DNA of 51,617 nucleotides from positions 1-51,617 of the forward strand of contig JAGPBS010000006.1 in NCBI GenBank assembly GCA_018063245.1, read 5' to 3'. The position numbers were made by a program, and so were the translations under genes. Position 1 is the first letter of the stretch. Each line of letters begins with the position of its first letter. Of the stretch, positions 32,920 through 42,036 are shown piece after piece. Source of the stretch: Alphaproteobacteria bacterium (GTDB lineage Bacteria > Pseudomonadota > Alphaproteobacteria > JAGPBS01). Below the pieces are notes generated by a model. That model ran no database searches, was not told where the DNA came from, and saw only the letters and a list, made by a program, of their open reading frames with translations.

Positions 32920-34380
32920 TTAGTGGTCGAATCCACCCATACTGAGATACTTGATTTCAAGATATTCGTCAATGCCATATTTTGAGCCTTCTCTACCAAT
33001 GCCGGATTCTTTGACGCCTCCAAAGGGGGCCATCTCGGTTGAAACAAGGCCTGTGTTGATGCCAACCATCCCATATTCCAATTTTTCAGCGACCTTAAAA
33101 ACGCGCTTGATATTTTGGCTATAGAAATAAGAGGCAAGGCCATAGTTGGTATTATTTGATCTTGCGATGACTTCATCATCCGTTTTGAATTTATAAAAGG
33201 ATGACACAGGGCCAAAAATTTCGTTGCAAGACATATCCATTGTATCATCGACATCTGTTAGCAGCGTCGGCTGAAAGAAGAGTGGACCTTCAGGGCTGCG
33301 CTCACCGCCATGGATGATCTTGGCACCTTTGCTAACGGCATCTTTAAGGAGCGATTCAACTTTTTCAACACCCTTTTCATTGATCAGAGGACCGATTTTG
33401 ACTGTCTCAATCTGACCATTGCCGATTTGCAATTTTTTTGTTTCAGCCAAGAATTTTTCAACGAAGGCATTATAGACAGATTCTTGCACAAAGATACGAT
33501 TGGCGCAGACGCATGTCTGTCCCATATTGCGATATTTGCAACTTAAAAGGCCAATGACCGCTTGATCAAGATCGGCATCATCAAAGACAATAAAAGGTGC
33601 GTTGCCGCCGAGCTCGAGTGAGATTTTTTGGACATGAGCTGCTGATTGAGCCATTAAAAGCTTGCCAACAGCAGTTGATCCTGTGAATGAGATTTTACGA
33701 ACGGTCTCATGGCTTGTGAGGACTTTGCCAATTTCGACTGCATTGCCAGTGATGATATTGAAAACCCCTTTGGGAAATCCAGCTCTCTCAGCGAGCTCAG
33801 CAAGTGCAAGAGCTGAATAAGGCGTGAATTCTGATGGCTTGATGATAACAGGGCAACCAGCTGCAAGAGCAGGAGATGCTTTGCGTGTGATCATGGCATG
33901 AGGGAAGTTCCAAGGCGTGATTGCACCCACGACACCTACAGGCTGTTTAATGACTAAAAAGCGCTTATCAACCATATTCGATGGAATGATATCACCATAG
34001 ACGCGTTTGGCCTCTTCTGCATAAAATTCCACAAAGGCCGCGCCGTAATGAATTTCACCGCGTGATTCAGCGAGTGGTTTGCCTTGCTCAATGGTCATGA
34101 TGAGCGCAAGTTCTTCAAGATGCTCATTGATCAGATCAAACCATTTACGCAGGATCTTTGATCTTTCTTTAGCAGGCAGAGCTGCCCAAGCAGGAAAAGC
34201 CTTTTCAGCAGCTTCAATAGCTTTTGTGGTCTCGGCTGCGCCCATATTGGGGATTGTCCCGATGTCAAGACCCGTTGCGGGATCTGAGACAGTAATCGTT
34301 GCGCCAGAATCAGCATCGCGCCAAGTTCCGTTGAGATAGGCTTTGGTTCTAAAAAGGGAAAGATCTGTTATTTTTTTCAT
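32920..34380 (-). CDS. gabD: Succinate-semialdehyde dehydrogenase (GabD type)
   Basis: Oxidises succinate semialdehyde to succinate with NAD(P)+, linking 4-aminobutyrate breakdown to the TCA cycle. The 486-residue aldehyde dehydrogenase has TPWNFPHAMITRKASPALAAG, KISFTGSTAVGK, the general-base Glu in LELGGNAPFIV, and the nucleophile in MGQTCVCANR. The ending PFGGVKESGIGREGS is GabD-like. Substrate assignment within the superfamily is by resemblance. No gabT is nearby. Confidence 0.9.
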   Translation of the reverse strand: MKKITDLSLFRTKAYLNGTWRDADSGATITVSDPATGLDIGTIPNMGAAETTKAIEAAEKAFPAWAALPAKERSKILRKWFDLINEHLEELALIMTIEQGKPLAESRGEIHYGAAFVEFYAEEAKRVYGDIIPSNMVDKRFLVIKQPVGVVGAITPWNFPHAMITRKASPALAAGCPVIIKPSEFTPYSALALAELAERAGFPKGVFNIITGNAVEIGKVLTSHETVRKISFTGSTAVGKLLMAQSAAHVQKISLELGGNAPFIVFDDADLDQAVIGLLSCKYRNMGQTCVCANRIFVQESVYNAFVEKFLAETKKLQIGNGQIETVKIGPLINEKGVEKVESLLKDAVSKGAKIIHGGERSPEGPLFFQPTLLTDVDDTMDMSCNEIFGPVSSFYKFKTDDEVIARSNNTNYGLASYFYSQNIKRVFKVAEKLEYGMVGINTGLVSTEMAPFGGVKESGIGREGSKYGIDEYLEIKYLSMGGFDH

Positions 34381-34406
34381 GTGTTAGGACTCTGTTGTAA
34401 ATAAGA

Positions 34407-34432
34407 AAAAGGGCCTGTTTTCAGGCCCTTTT
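34407..34432 (-). terminator. Rho-independent terminator of the DUF2336 gene
   Basis: Arms AAAAGGGCCTG and CAGGCCCTTTT (34407-34417, 34422-34432) with a TTTT loop pair perfectly. On the minus strand they are followed by a T-rich stretch, just after the stop of the gene at 34446. Confidence 0.85.
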
Positions 34433-34445
34433 GATGTTTGCTTAT

Positions 34446-35564
34446 TTAAGCGGCAGCATCAACAAGGTCTGAGAACTTATTGAGAAGGTAATTTAGGTTA
34501 TCTTCGCCCATTCCTTCGTATTGTGTCAAGATTCTTTCAATCATTCGGCGACGGAAGCGGATTTGATCATTCTCTCCGCCATCATAATCGGTTTCTTTCC
34601 GGACATTAACAGCGACAACAAAAGCTGGGATTAGATTTTCAGGGATTCTTGACTTGCGAAGAAGTGTTTCGAGGGTCGATTTTCCTGTATCGTAAATGAG
34701 AATTTTTGCGTTATAGAGCGGGACTTGGCCTAAAAGAGCAATGGCATGTTCAAAGAAATTGATATCCCCTAGACAGATGGCTCTTAGAATGATGGAAGGT
34801 GTGAGTCTGCCTTGCTGAGCCATTGATCGAACCAATGATTCCATGTTCTCTGCGGCTGCAATGCTTGTGATGCGGCTAATGGTTTCTTTTTCACGTGTTG
34901 CATCAACCAATTCACTGGCGCTTTCCACTGACAGGTTTGATAGTTTCGTGAGCTGCGTTTTCAAATGATCAGACACAAGATGCATCAATTTTTCTTGGAT
35001 GACAGGGGAGAGTTTCCGTTTGGTGATCAGACCCTCATGGATGCGTTCAGATTTTGGGAATTTTTCAATAACGCGACTATAGTTTTGCTCTTGAATATCT
35101 GCGCCAGGGTTGCTGACAAGTTCAACAACGACATCTTCATTGTTTGTTTCGATAAGAGCGCCTACAATGCGGTTTGAAACAACAGGCCTACGAGCCACTG
35201 CAATTTGTTTTTCGGCACTTCCTGTATCAATGATTGAGATGAGATCTTCATCTGTTAGAACAGAGGAGTATTCGATGATCGGTAAGGAAACATCAGCGAT
35301 ATCATTTGCAAGTTTGAGAGCGACATCTCGTGGGATTGTTCTTGAGGTTTTTAAATTATGAGCAAGAGCTTTTCTAATAATAACAGCTGTATCTTGTGCA
35401 AGATGTTCAATAATACTCACTGCTAATGTGCGCTCTGCATCACTCAGCTCTGGATTGTCAATTTGGGAGGCGACTTTTTCACCCAAGCTTGCTTTTGCAG
35501 AGTCTGACGGATCCTTTAAAAGGATCTGAACATCATCTACACTAAGCACTTTATTGTTTGTCAT
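34446..35564 (-). CDS. DUF2336 domain-containing protein
   Basis: The 372-residue soluble all-helical protein resembles alphaproteobacterial DUF2336 proteins: LSVDDVQILLKDPSDSAKASLGEKVA at the start, then HEAT-like helical repeats (VIIRKALAHNL, PRDVALKLANDIADVSLPIIEYSSVLTDEDLI). The later half includes FFEHAIALLGQVP and RRRMIERILTQYEG. Function is not established; some members are linked to motility or second-messenger control. It is a single-gene unit with its own terminator, divergent from the cytochrome gene. Confidence 0.82.
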   Translation of the reverse strand: MTNNKVLSVDDVQILLKDPSDSAKASLGEKVASQIDNPELSDAERTLAVSIIEHLAQDTAVIIRKALAHNLKTSRTIPRDVALKLANDIADVSLPIIEYSSVLTDEDLISIIDTGSAEKQIAVARRPVVSNRIVGALIETNNEDVVVELVSNPGADIQEQNYSRVIEKFPKSERIHEGLITKRKLSPVIQEKLMHLVSDHLKTQLTKLSNLSVESASELVDATREKETISRITSIAAAENMESLVRSMAQQGRLTPSIILRAICLGDINFFEHAIALLGQVPLYNAKILIYDTGKSTLETLLRKSRIPENLIPAFVVAVNVRKETDYDGGENDQIRFRRRMIERILTQYEGMGEDNLNYLLNKFSDLVDAAA

Positions 35565-35631
35565 GATGGCCTCAACCTAATATGCATTGTTCTTTCAGTA
35601 TAATGATTCAGGGTTAATATTTGATTTATTT

Positions 35632-35648
35632 ATACCCAGTAGGGGTAT
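35632..35648. promoter_or_regulatory. Short dyad in the divergent DUF2336/cytochrome c promoter region
   Basis: ATACCC and GGGTAT (35632-35637, 35643-35648) form a 6-bp dyad. The right arm overlaps TATGAT (35646-35651), a possible -10 for the cytochrome gene with TTGATT at 35621-35626, although the spacer of 19 bp is long. Low confidence as an operator. Confidence 0.25.
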
Positions 35649-35702
35649 GATTATGTTACTGTAGAGAACTCAGTTTACAAGCAAGAAAGAAGGAGCCGTA
35701 AG

Positions 35703-36119
35703 GTGAAGTTAAAAAAAATTCATTTTATTGTGCTCGTGGCTCTTCTTTTTTCTTTGTTATCAATTGTTTTTATTGGTATTTTTCATTTGTTGACTGTGCA
35801 TAAAAGCGGTGAACTCACTTTAAAAGGTGAAAATATTTTTATGGCGAGGTGTGCATCTTGTCATTCTTTACAAAAGGATGAAAGGCGTGCAGGGCCAAGT
35901 CTTTATTTAATTTTAGGCAGAAAAGCAGCATCGATTTATCAGTTTCCTTACTCGAGGGCCATGCGGGAATCTGAAATTGTTTGGGATAGAGTCTCTGTGA
36001 AACAGTTTTTAAAAAATCCACGCCTGATGGTTCCCCAGAATCGCATGGCATTTGTTGGAATTGAAGATGAGCAAGAGATTGATGCCTTACTTGATTTTCT
36101 TGAGGAGAAAGCCAGATGA
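35703..36119 (+). CDS. Membrane-anchored class I cytochrome c
   Basis: The 138-residue protein has an N-terminal hydrophobic segment (about residues 6-30), a signal-anchor or signal peptide. The heme-binding CASCH lies at about residues 53-57, followed by AGPSLYLILGRKAAS, and the likely axial Met is in PQNRMAF. This is the cytochrome c2/c552 pattern: electron transfer on the outer face of the inner membrane. It starts at GTG 35703 after GAAGGAG. The stop overlaps the ATG of rlmE (ATGA). Confidence 0.88.
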   Translation: MKLKKIHFIVLVALLFSLLSIVFIGIFHLLTVHKSGELTLKGENIFMARCASCHSLQKDERRAGPSLYLILGRKAASIYQFPYSRAMRESEIVWDRVSVKQFLKNPRLMVPQNRMAFVGIEDEQEIDALLDFLEEKAR

Positions 36120-36808
36120 CAACGGATAAAAAAGAGAGTGCAAAAAAACTCACAAGTCGCGTTTTAAAAACAAAAGTGAAAGCAGCTCATAAAAAGAAAG
36201 CTTCATCGCAACGTTGGATGCAAAGACATTTGAATGATCCTTATGTTGTAGAGGCTCAGAAAAAAGGCTATCGCTCTCGTGCAGCTTTTAAATTGCTTCA
36301 GCTTGATGAAAAGACACATCTTCTCAAGCCTGGAAAGCTGATCATTGATCTAGGATGTGCACCGGGTGGCTGGACTCAGATTGCAAGTCTTAAAGGTGCA
36401 AAAGTTGTTGGTATTGACCTTTTACCGATGGAGCCAATCAAAGGCGCAATTATCTATCAAGGTGATTTTACAGATCCTTTTTTACAACAAAGCATCATTG
36501 AATCTTGTGCGCGAAAAGTTGATGTGATTTTGAGTGATATGGCGCCAGACACAACAGGTCACAAGCAAACAGACCACTTACGGATTATGGCCTTACTAGA
36601 AAAGGTCGTTGCTTTTGCGATGAATATGCTTGCACCAGGTGGGTCTTTGATTATGAAAACATTCCAGGGTGGAACTGAGGAAACCTTGTTGAAAGATATC
36701 AAAAGATATTTTGAAAAGGTAAAGCACGTGAAACCAGCAGCCTCTCGTAAAGAATCAAATGAGATTTATTTGGTTGCGTTGAATTTTAAAGGCGTGCTTG
36801 AAGATTAA
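36116..36808 (+). CDS. rlmE: 23S rRNA 2'-O-ribose methyltransferase RlmE (FtsJ/RrmJ)
   Basis: Methylates U2552 in the A-loop of 23S rRNA late in ribosome assembly. The 230-residue protein starts with a basic tail (KKLTSRVLKTKVKAAHKKK). Then come YRSRAAFKLLQLDEK with the first catalytic Lys, the SAM loop IIDLGCAPGGWTQIA, the catalytic Asp in LSDMAPDTTGHK, and MKTFQGG with the second Lys. The K-D-K-E set seems complete. It is coupled to the cytochrome gene by a 4-bp overlap. Confidence 0.95.
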   Translation: MTTDKKESAKKLTSRVLKTKVKAAHKKKASSQRWMQRHLNDPYVVEAQKKGYRSRAAFKLLQLDEKTHLLKPGKLIIDLGCAPGGWTQIASLKGAKVVGIDLLPMEPIKGAIIYQGDFTDPFLQQSIIESCARKVDVILSDMAPDTTGHKQTDHLRIMALLEKVVAFAMNMLAPGGSLIMKTFQGGTEETLLKDIKRYFEKVKHVKPAASRKESNEIYLVALNFKGVLED

Positions 36809-36824
36809 GCTTTTGCAGGTTCTG

Positions 36825-37724
36825 CTAATCAAAAAACGTGGGTGATATGCGTTGTCGTTTTGGTTCATTTTCTTCTATGGTTGAATTTTGCACATCTGGA
36901 TCAATTTGTGTTGGTGTTTGGTTTATGAATTGAATCCGAGGTCTAGCGTTTAAAAGAGATTCTAGAGAGATGATTTTTTGTGTGAGCTCAGAAATAATTT
37001 TGCGCAATTGAGTGTTATCATAAAAAATGGTCTGATTGTGACGCATTAAACCAATGATTAAGGCCTCATATTCTTCATAACCTTTTGCTTGTGCGATAGG
37101 GATTGGTTGTGGTGTGTGATTAGGAGGTTGAGGAGGATGGGCATTTGGAAGTGGCCGCGGCATTGATAATGCTTGTATTTCTCTCAGGCAATGAAGAGAA
37201 AGAGCGTGACCATATGCCGCAGCTGATTTAAACCAATTTATTGCGACATCTCTATTTTTTTCGACTTTGCTCCCTCTCGTTATTTTAAAACCATGTAAAT
37301 AACAATAGCCTATCAGATATTGGGCAGGTGGAAAATGGTCGTTGGCTGATTTTATCAATAAATTAAATGCTTCTTGGAGATCGTGATTATGTGTGCCAAT
37401 CTTTTCTCTTGGAATATAATTCATGAGATCTTTCAGTAAAAATAAGGAGGCGCACCCCTTTAAGTAGTCATAAAATCCTCTGATATGATTGATAATATCA
37501 GCGAGCTCGGTTTGATGAGCAAGAGAAAGATAAACAACCGGTCTTGAAAAAAGAGATGTGTAGTTGATAGTGAGATTTTCTCGCGTAAAATCAATTCTGA
37601 GATTTGGCTGAAAGCGCAATTTTTGCAAAGGAATATTGATTCCAATGTCTTGAACATAGAATGGGTAGCATGGATTGTCGAGCGGAGGTGTTGGAAGTTG
37701 TGCCATATGACTCAAGAACTCCAT
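36825..37724 (-). CDS. Degenerate Sel1-type protein with coiled coil and KRxR tail
   Basis: The protein has 299 residues and no signal peptide. The N-terminal 110 residues are unknown. Residues about 115-180 hold one degenerate Sel1 pair (AFNLLIKSANDHFPPAQYLI, then AINWFKSAAAYGHALS). A Pro-rich linker (about 188-208) precedes a coiled coil (about 225-260) and the tail EENEPKRQRISP. The same order of Sel1, coiled coil and KR-x-R tail is seen in the broken gene at the start of the window. An ATG six codons downstream (37706) is an alternative start. A consensus promoter lies upstream. It converges on rlmE. Confidence 0.7.
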   Translation of the reverse strand: MEFLSHMAQLPTPPLDNPCYPFYVQDIGINIPLQKLRFQPNLRIDFTRENLTINYTSLFSRPVVYLSLAHQTELADIINHIRGFYDYLKGCASLFLLKDLMNYIPREKIGTHNHDLQEAFNLLIKSANDHFPPAQYLIGYCYLHGFKITRGSKVEKNRDVAINWFKSAAAYGHALSLHCLREIQALSMPRPLPNAHPPQPPNHTPQPIPIAQAKGYEEYEALIIGLMRHNQTIFYDNTQLRKIISELTQKIISLESLLNARPRIQFINQTPTQIDPDVQNSTIEENEPKRQRISPTFFD

Positions 37725-37755
37725 AAAAAATGATATAATAAATCCACACTTTTAT

Positions 37756-37783
37756 TCTATAATAGAGAGTAATTTGGTGTCAA
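37756..37783 (-). promoter_or_regulatory. Promoter of the degenerate Sel1 gene
   Basis: On the minus strand a perfect TTGACA (37783-37778), 16-bp spacer, TATAGA (37761-37756). It gives a leader of about 25 nt. The spacing matches the promoter at 628-655. The rest of the 37725-37975 gap holds only AT-rich sequence with no further signal I can support. Confidence 0.55.
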
Positions 37784-37975
37784 TATTTTATCCGTAAGTG
37801 ATTGATCATTAAGGTGAAAATACAGGAAAGTTTGCTCTTGCTGACATTTTTTCCACAAAATTTAAATTTTTATCATATAATGACACTAAGGGGATATCTG
37901 TGCCTTATTTTGGAATTTGTTTGATGGCTGATATTTTGTTGCGTTATTTGATGATTGAGTCATGAGGAAAAAGAG

Positions 37976-38518
37976 ATGCTGTTTATTCGACCAGCTGCAT
38001 TGTCAGAGGCTGAGGCCATTGCAAAGGTCCATGTGCAATCTTGGGATGAAACCTATCAGGGCATGATTCCGGATCATATTTTGGCGGATAACAAGATGGA
38101 ATATAGGACACCTTACTGGGCTCATTTTTTGCGCAACAAACCTGAGAAAACAGAATTGTTTGTTGCAGAATTCTGGAAAGGACCGAATAAAGGTGTTGTT
38201 GGTTTTGGTCTTGCGGGGCCAGAGAAAGTTGGTTTGACTGAATATAATGGAGAGGTTCAAGCACTTTATCTGATGCAATCTGTAATTGGTCAAGGGATTG
38301 GAAAAAGATTGATGAAGGCGATGGCCAAGTATTTGATTCAGCAAGATCTAACAAAGGTCTGTGTATGGGCTGTGTTTGAAAATGACAGAGCTCGGAAGTT
38401 TTATGCGAAAATGGGCGGAGATCATGTATCTTGTCGCTATCTGGAATTACCACCTTCTCGGATTAAAGAGGCTGCTTATGGATGGGATCATGCCTCACAA
38501 ATTCTTGAGATTGCTTAG
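37976..38518 (+). CDS. GNAT-family N-acetyltransferase
   Basis: The 180-residue acetyltransferase carries RPAALSEAEAIAKVHVQSW at the start and motif A (ALYLMQSVIGQGIGKRLMKAM, residues about 96-116, with the acetyl-CoA loop QGIGKR). AVFENDRARKFYAKMGG completes the fold. Substrate is unknown; the HVQSWDETYQGMIPD opening is shared by many uncharacterised bacterial GNATs. ATG 37976 has GAGG upstream. The stop overlaps the stop of the convergent LRR gene. Confidence 0.87.
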   Translation: MLFIRPAALSEAEAIAKVHVQSWDETYQGMIPDHILADNKMEYRTPYWAHFLRNKPEKTELFVAEFWKGPNKGVVGFGLAGPEKVGLTEYNGEVQALYLMQSVIGQGIGKRLMKAMAKYLIQQDLTKVCVWAVFENDRARKFYAKMGGDHVSCRYLELPPSRIKEAAYGWDHASQILEIA

Positions 38519-39774
38519 TCAACTGATTCAAAATAGGAGATGTGGTTTTCCTCATCAAACGGCATTGGAGGTTGGCAGTGTTTTTCAGTAAAGACATCGC
38601 CAAAATTTTTGAGCTGTCGTATTGCGAAATCTAATTGGCTCACAAGACTGTATCCGTAAAGCAAGAGCATCTCTAGTGCAGGGAGTTCTAATATTCTGGG
38701 ATCGAACTCCATTAAATAATTGCCATTGAGTGAGAGAGATTGTAGTTGAGTGAGTTGATACATCCCTTCAGGAAGCAGGACAAGCACATTGTAGCTAAGG
38801 TCAAGATACTCAAGGCTTTCAAGTTGTACAAATGATTCAGGCAGAATCGTGAGCTTGTTTTTAAAGAGTGAGATTACCTCAAGATTTATTAGATTACCAA
38901 ATTGGGCGGGCAGGGATTCGAGTTTGTTTTCGTTTATGGAAAGCCGTCTCAATTTTGTCAATTGGCAAAAAGAGTCAGGCAAGTTTGTGAGTTTATTTTC
39001 AGAACAGTCGAGGCTTTGTAAGCATCTTAGATCGCCAAAATTATCAGGGAGTTTTTCAATCTCATTTTTGTTAAAACTGAGTGTTGTCAGATTTTGTAGT
39101 CTAAGGATCATAGCAGGAAATTGAGTGAAGTGGTTTATCGTAAAGCTTAAGACGGTAAGATTGATGAGTGCCCCAATTGACTCTGGAAGAAAAGTAAGAT
39201 GATTGTACCATAGGTTTAATTTAGTGAGGCTAACGCGTTGTCCTAAGGCAGGTGGTACAATTGTGAGATCAGTCATAAAAAATTGCAAATGGTCCTTTTG
39301 AAGGCGCTCAATAAGGGATAAGCAATTTTGATAGGCTTCGTAAGAACGCATGATTTTGTTATCAATATTTGGATCTTTTTCAGGCAAGTTCTTGACGGAT
39401 TCAAGAAATTGGACGCAATGAGTAAAAAAGGCTTTGTCTGTTTGATAGCCTGAGTTTGAGAGAGTCTTTGTGACTGATTCAAGAGGCATGAATGCAAGAT
39501 CTGCAATATATTGACAAATAATTTTTGCTGCATCAGCAAGGGTAAGCGGCCCTTTGTCTTGAAAGAAAGGCTGTAGAAAGTCAGAAGGTGTAAAAGGTTC
39601 ATCTCCAGTGACTTGTCTTTGAAACAGAGATTTGTCGACAGGCGAGATGCTCTCATGTGTGGATTGTGATTTTCGATGAACGGGTTTCTCCTTATAGAGA
39701 ATAGGACTTTCCGTTCTGATTTTTGTTGCAGAAACTGGTTCTGATTGAGTATGTGGAATGGGTAGTAAAGTCAT
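38515..39774 (-). CDS. Leucine-rich-repeat protein, 419 residues
   Basis: Residues 1-165 are a non-repeat region with a polar N-terminus and a helical part. Residues about 170-375 are nine or so regular 23-residue LRRs of the LxxLxLxxNxLxxLPxxF type, such as LQSLDCSENKLTNLP and LEYLDLSYNVLVLLP. These resemble bacterial effector and ROCO-type repeats. The end has a short acidic cap. AGGA precedes the ATG, and a CTATAGT/ACTATAG dyad lies upstream (39784-39800). No catalytic motif is seen. Binding partner unknown. Confidence 0.78.
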   Translation of the reverse strand: MTLLPIPHTQSEPVSATKIRTESPILYKEKPVHRKSQSTHESISPVDKSLFQRQVTGDEPFTPSDFLQPFFQDKGPLTLADAAKIICQYIADLAFMPLESVTKTLSNSGYQTDKAFFTHCVQFLESVKNLPEKDPNIDNKIMRSYEAYQNCLSLIERLQKDHLQFFMTDLTIVPPALGQRVSLTKLNLWYNHLTFLPESIGALINLTVLSFTINHFTQFPAMILRLQNLTTLSFNKNEIEKLPDNFGDLRCLQSLDCSENKLTNLPDSFCQLTKLRRLSINENKLESLPAQFGNLINLEVISLFKNKLTILPESFVQLESLEYLDLSYNVLVLLPEGMYQLTQLQSLSLNGNYLMEFDPRILELPALEMLLLYGYSLVSQLDFAIRQLKNFGDVFTEKHCQPPMPFDEENHISYFESVD

Positions 39775-39822
39775 GAATTGATCCTATAGTAAAACTATAG
39801 TTTATCAAGACATCGTTTTAAA

Positions 39823-40545
39823 TTAGTGACTAAGTGCTGTTTTTTCTAATCTATCAGTTGCAGTTTCAATATCGCGTTCCAGTCTTTTCATAAAGTCATC
39901 TTTAGGAAGGCCAGCAGGGATTAAAGGCAATATTTCAATTGTGATTTTTCCAGGGCGTTTGATGAAGCTGTTTTTGGGCCAGAAAAGCCCTGAGTTTACA
40001 GCGATAGGAACAACTGGTACTTTTAGATAGCTATAAAGAGCTGCAATACCAATTTTGTAAGGTGCTCTTGTGCCGGGAGCTGTGCGGGTCCCTTGTGGAA
40101 AAATGAGGATGGATCTTTTATCAGCAATGGCTTTTTCAGAGGCTTTTAAAAGAGCTCTGAGGGAAGAGCCTCCTTTGTCGCGATTGACAGGGATGAAGTT
40201 AACCTTCATCGCAACCCAGCCCCATACAGGTACCCAGAGCAATTCTCTTTTTAAGATAAAAGCAGGATCATCAAGATGATAATAAAGCTTCATTGTTTCC
40301 CAGGCTGATTGGTGCTTAGAGGCGATTAAATAAGGTTTGCGAGCCGGGAGATGATGCATGCCAACGATTTCATAATCCAGATTCAAAATATGTTTTTCAA
40401 AAAATCCGATTGAGGCAATATATCCTTTGATACAAGATATAAAGAGCGGACGTGGAAGAATCAAGGTCCAAACACCTAAGCCACAATAAAGCACGGAGAA
40501 AATAAAAAAAACAATGTTAAAAATTAAAGATCGCAGAAATAACAT
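39823..40545 (-). CDS. plsC: 1-acyl-sn-glycerol-3-phosphate acyltransferase (PlsC-like)
   Basis: Adds the second acyl chain to make phosphatidic acid at the inner membrane. The 240-residue protein has an N-terminal membrane segment, the acyltransferase block SKHQSAWET (His-x4-Glu, where Asp is usual), VNRDKGG (block II) and FPQGTRTAPG (block III, Gln for the usual Glu), then VVPIAVNSG (block IV). Both changes are conservative. It overlaps the YdcF-type gene by 29 bp and is the last gene of the ftsE-ftsX-YdcF-plsC unit. Confidence 0.88.
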   Translation of the reverse strand: MLFLRSLIFNIVFFIFSVLYCGLGVWTLILPRPLFISCIKGYIASIGFFEKHILNLDYEIVGMHHLPARKPYLIASKHQSAWETMKLYYHLDDPAFILKRELLWVPVWGWVAMKVNFIPVNRDKGGSSLRALLKASEKAIADKRSILIFPQGTRTAPGTRAPYKIGIAALYSYLKVPVVPIAVNSGLFWPKNSFIKRPGKITIEILPLIPAGLPKDDFMKRLERDIETATDRLEKTALSH

Positions 40546-41146
40546 CTATCCCCCTTTTGGTATAGTATTTTGCAGCTGAAAAAAGAAATTTATTATACTC
40601 AGAAAAAATAAGGCGTCTTGTTCCATCTCTTTGCCACCAACGATCGAGCGGAACATTTGTTGCTTCAATGGCATAAGGTGTGATGACCAAATGTGGATTT
40701 TGCTTTTTGAATTCAAGCAGGCTTCTAGGCATATGATAGTTTGATGTGACGAGCAAGATAGAATGAATATTGTTTGCATCAAGCCATTTTGTGCTTTCTG
40801 TTGCATTGCCGATGGTGTCAGCTGCTATCTCATCAAGAACAATGCAGCATTCCTGGCGACCACGAAGGTTTTCATTAGTATCGATTCTTTGTTGTAAAGA
40901 TTGAGGTTGCGTGACGCCACTAATAAAGAGCTTATCAGAAAAGCCTGCTTCAAATAGGGCAAGCGCCGTGTCGATACGATTTTGACCACCTGTCAGAACA
41001 ACGAGTGCTTCAAACTTTTTATTTTCAAGAAAGCTTTCTTCTGTTGTTTTTTGAATGATAAGGCTAAAGACATAGAGCCCTATTGTCCATATCAGAACAA
41101 CGATCATTGTAAAGGTGAAAAGACTATTGAGCAGTCGAAAGGGCAT
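40517..41146 (-). CDS. YdcF/DUF218-family membrane protein
   Basis: From ATG 41146 the protein has 209 residues: one N-terminal membrane helix (about 7-30), then the DUF218 domain with EALVVLTGGQNRIDTALALF, KLFISGV, and ILLVTSNYHMPRSLLEF. ElyC/YdcF-type proteins are linked to envelope carbon and peptidoglycan precursor metabolism. An upstream ATG at 41188 would overlap ftsX by 34 bp. The gene sits between ftsX and plsC, as in other alphaproteobacteria, suggesting an envelope role. Confidence 0.82.
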   Translation of the reverse strand: MPFRLLNSLFTFTMIVVLIWTIGLYVFSLIIQKTTEESFLENKKFEALVVLTGGQNRIDTALALFEAGFSDKLFISGVTQPQSLQQRIDTNENLRGRQECCIVLDEIAADTIGNATESTKWLDANNIHSILLVTSNYHMPRSLLEFKKQNPHLVITPYAIEATNVPLDRWWQRDGTRRLIFSEYNKFLFSAAKYYTKRGIDVISAIFNF

Positions 41147-41154
41147 GGAATTAC

Positions 41155-42036
41155 TTATCGTTTCTTGAGTTGAAAGAGAACAGTCCATCTTGCGGTTAAG
41201 GTCATAATTAAGACCAAAATCAGAGGTACGAATATTAATACAAGAAATTGCCCATCACTTGGAAGAAAATTCTGAAAATAAACGAAGCTCAGATTTTTCA
41301 ACTTGAAGGCAATGATATAGATGATGGCAAGCGCTAAAATAAAACCGATTGATGCACCAATTGCTGCAAATTTGAAGATGTGCTTTTGCAGTTTAGTTGC
41401 AATATATCGGTCATTCGCGCCAAGAATTGAGAGAAGGTGGATTGACGATTTTTGTGTATTTAAAGTAAGAAGAGTGATTTGCATGACAAGCAGAATAATG
41501 GCTGCAAATGACAGAGAAGCAAAAGTGTAAGCAACTTTACGTGCAATCTTTGTGAAGCTATTTAAATTTTCAAGCCATTTCTGATGATGTTCAATAGGCG
41601 TATTCGGAAAGGCTTTTTCGATTTCAGCCGTGAGCTCTTTGATTTGATCAGGATTGTAAGTTTTTAATGTGACGCTGATTAAAGCAGGGACATTCAGTTT
41701 TAATTCCGCGATGCTTTTATTAAGCCATGGTGATAAAAGCGCATCGATTTCATTACGGTCCATCTCGCGAGCGATCTCAATATAGTCTTTTTTGGAGAGA
41801 AGAGTGAGGATTTTATCGACTTTTTCTTCGATATTGCCTGCCTCTGATTTATTCATGCTGACTTGGATTGTCAGATGAGATTCAGCACTTTTATCCCAGT
41901 CATTAAGCCAGGCTCTAAAATGCAAGGCAAACATGAGCATTAAAACACCCATGAAAACAAGAATAGCCGTGATAAAGGGCATGAGCTTTTCAGTCATATT
42001 GATGTCGAAACGCAATTCGGATGAGAGATTGTTCAT
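41155..42036 (-). CDS. ftsX: Cell division protein FtsX (ABC permease-like)
   Basis: Partner of FtsE; the complex activates peptidoglycan hydrolases at the septum. The 293-residue protein has four membrane helices (near residues 20-38, 168-190, 220-245 and 262-285). The periplasmic loop between the first two contains KKDYIEIAREMDRNEIDALL. The family piece KSSIHLLSILGANDRYIA is present. The start overlaps ftsE by 4 bp. Confidence 0.92.
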   Translation of the reverse strand: MNNLSSELRFDINMTEKLMPFITAILVFMGVLMLMFALHFRAWLNDWDKSAESHLTIQVSMNKSEAGNIEEKVDKILTLLSKKDYIEIAREMDRNEIDALLSPWLNKSIAELKLNVPALISVTLKTYNPDQIKELTAEIEKAFPNTPIEHHQKWLENLNSFTKIARKVAYTFASLSFAAIILLVMQITLLTLNTQKSSIHLLSILGANDRYIATKLQKHIFKFAAIGASIGFILALAIIYIIAFKLKNLSFVYFQNFLPSDGQFLVLIFVPLILVLIMTLTARWTVLFQLKKR

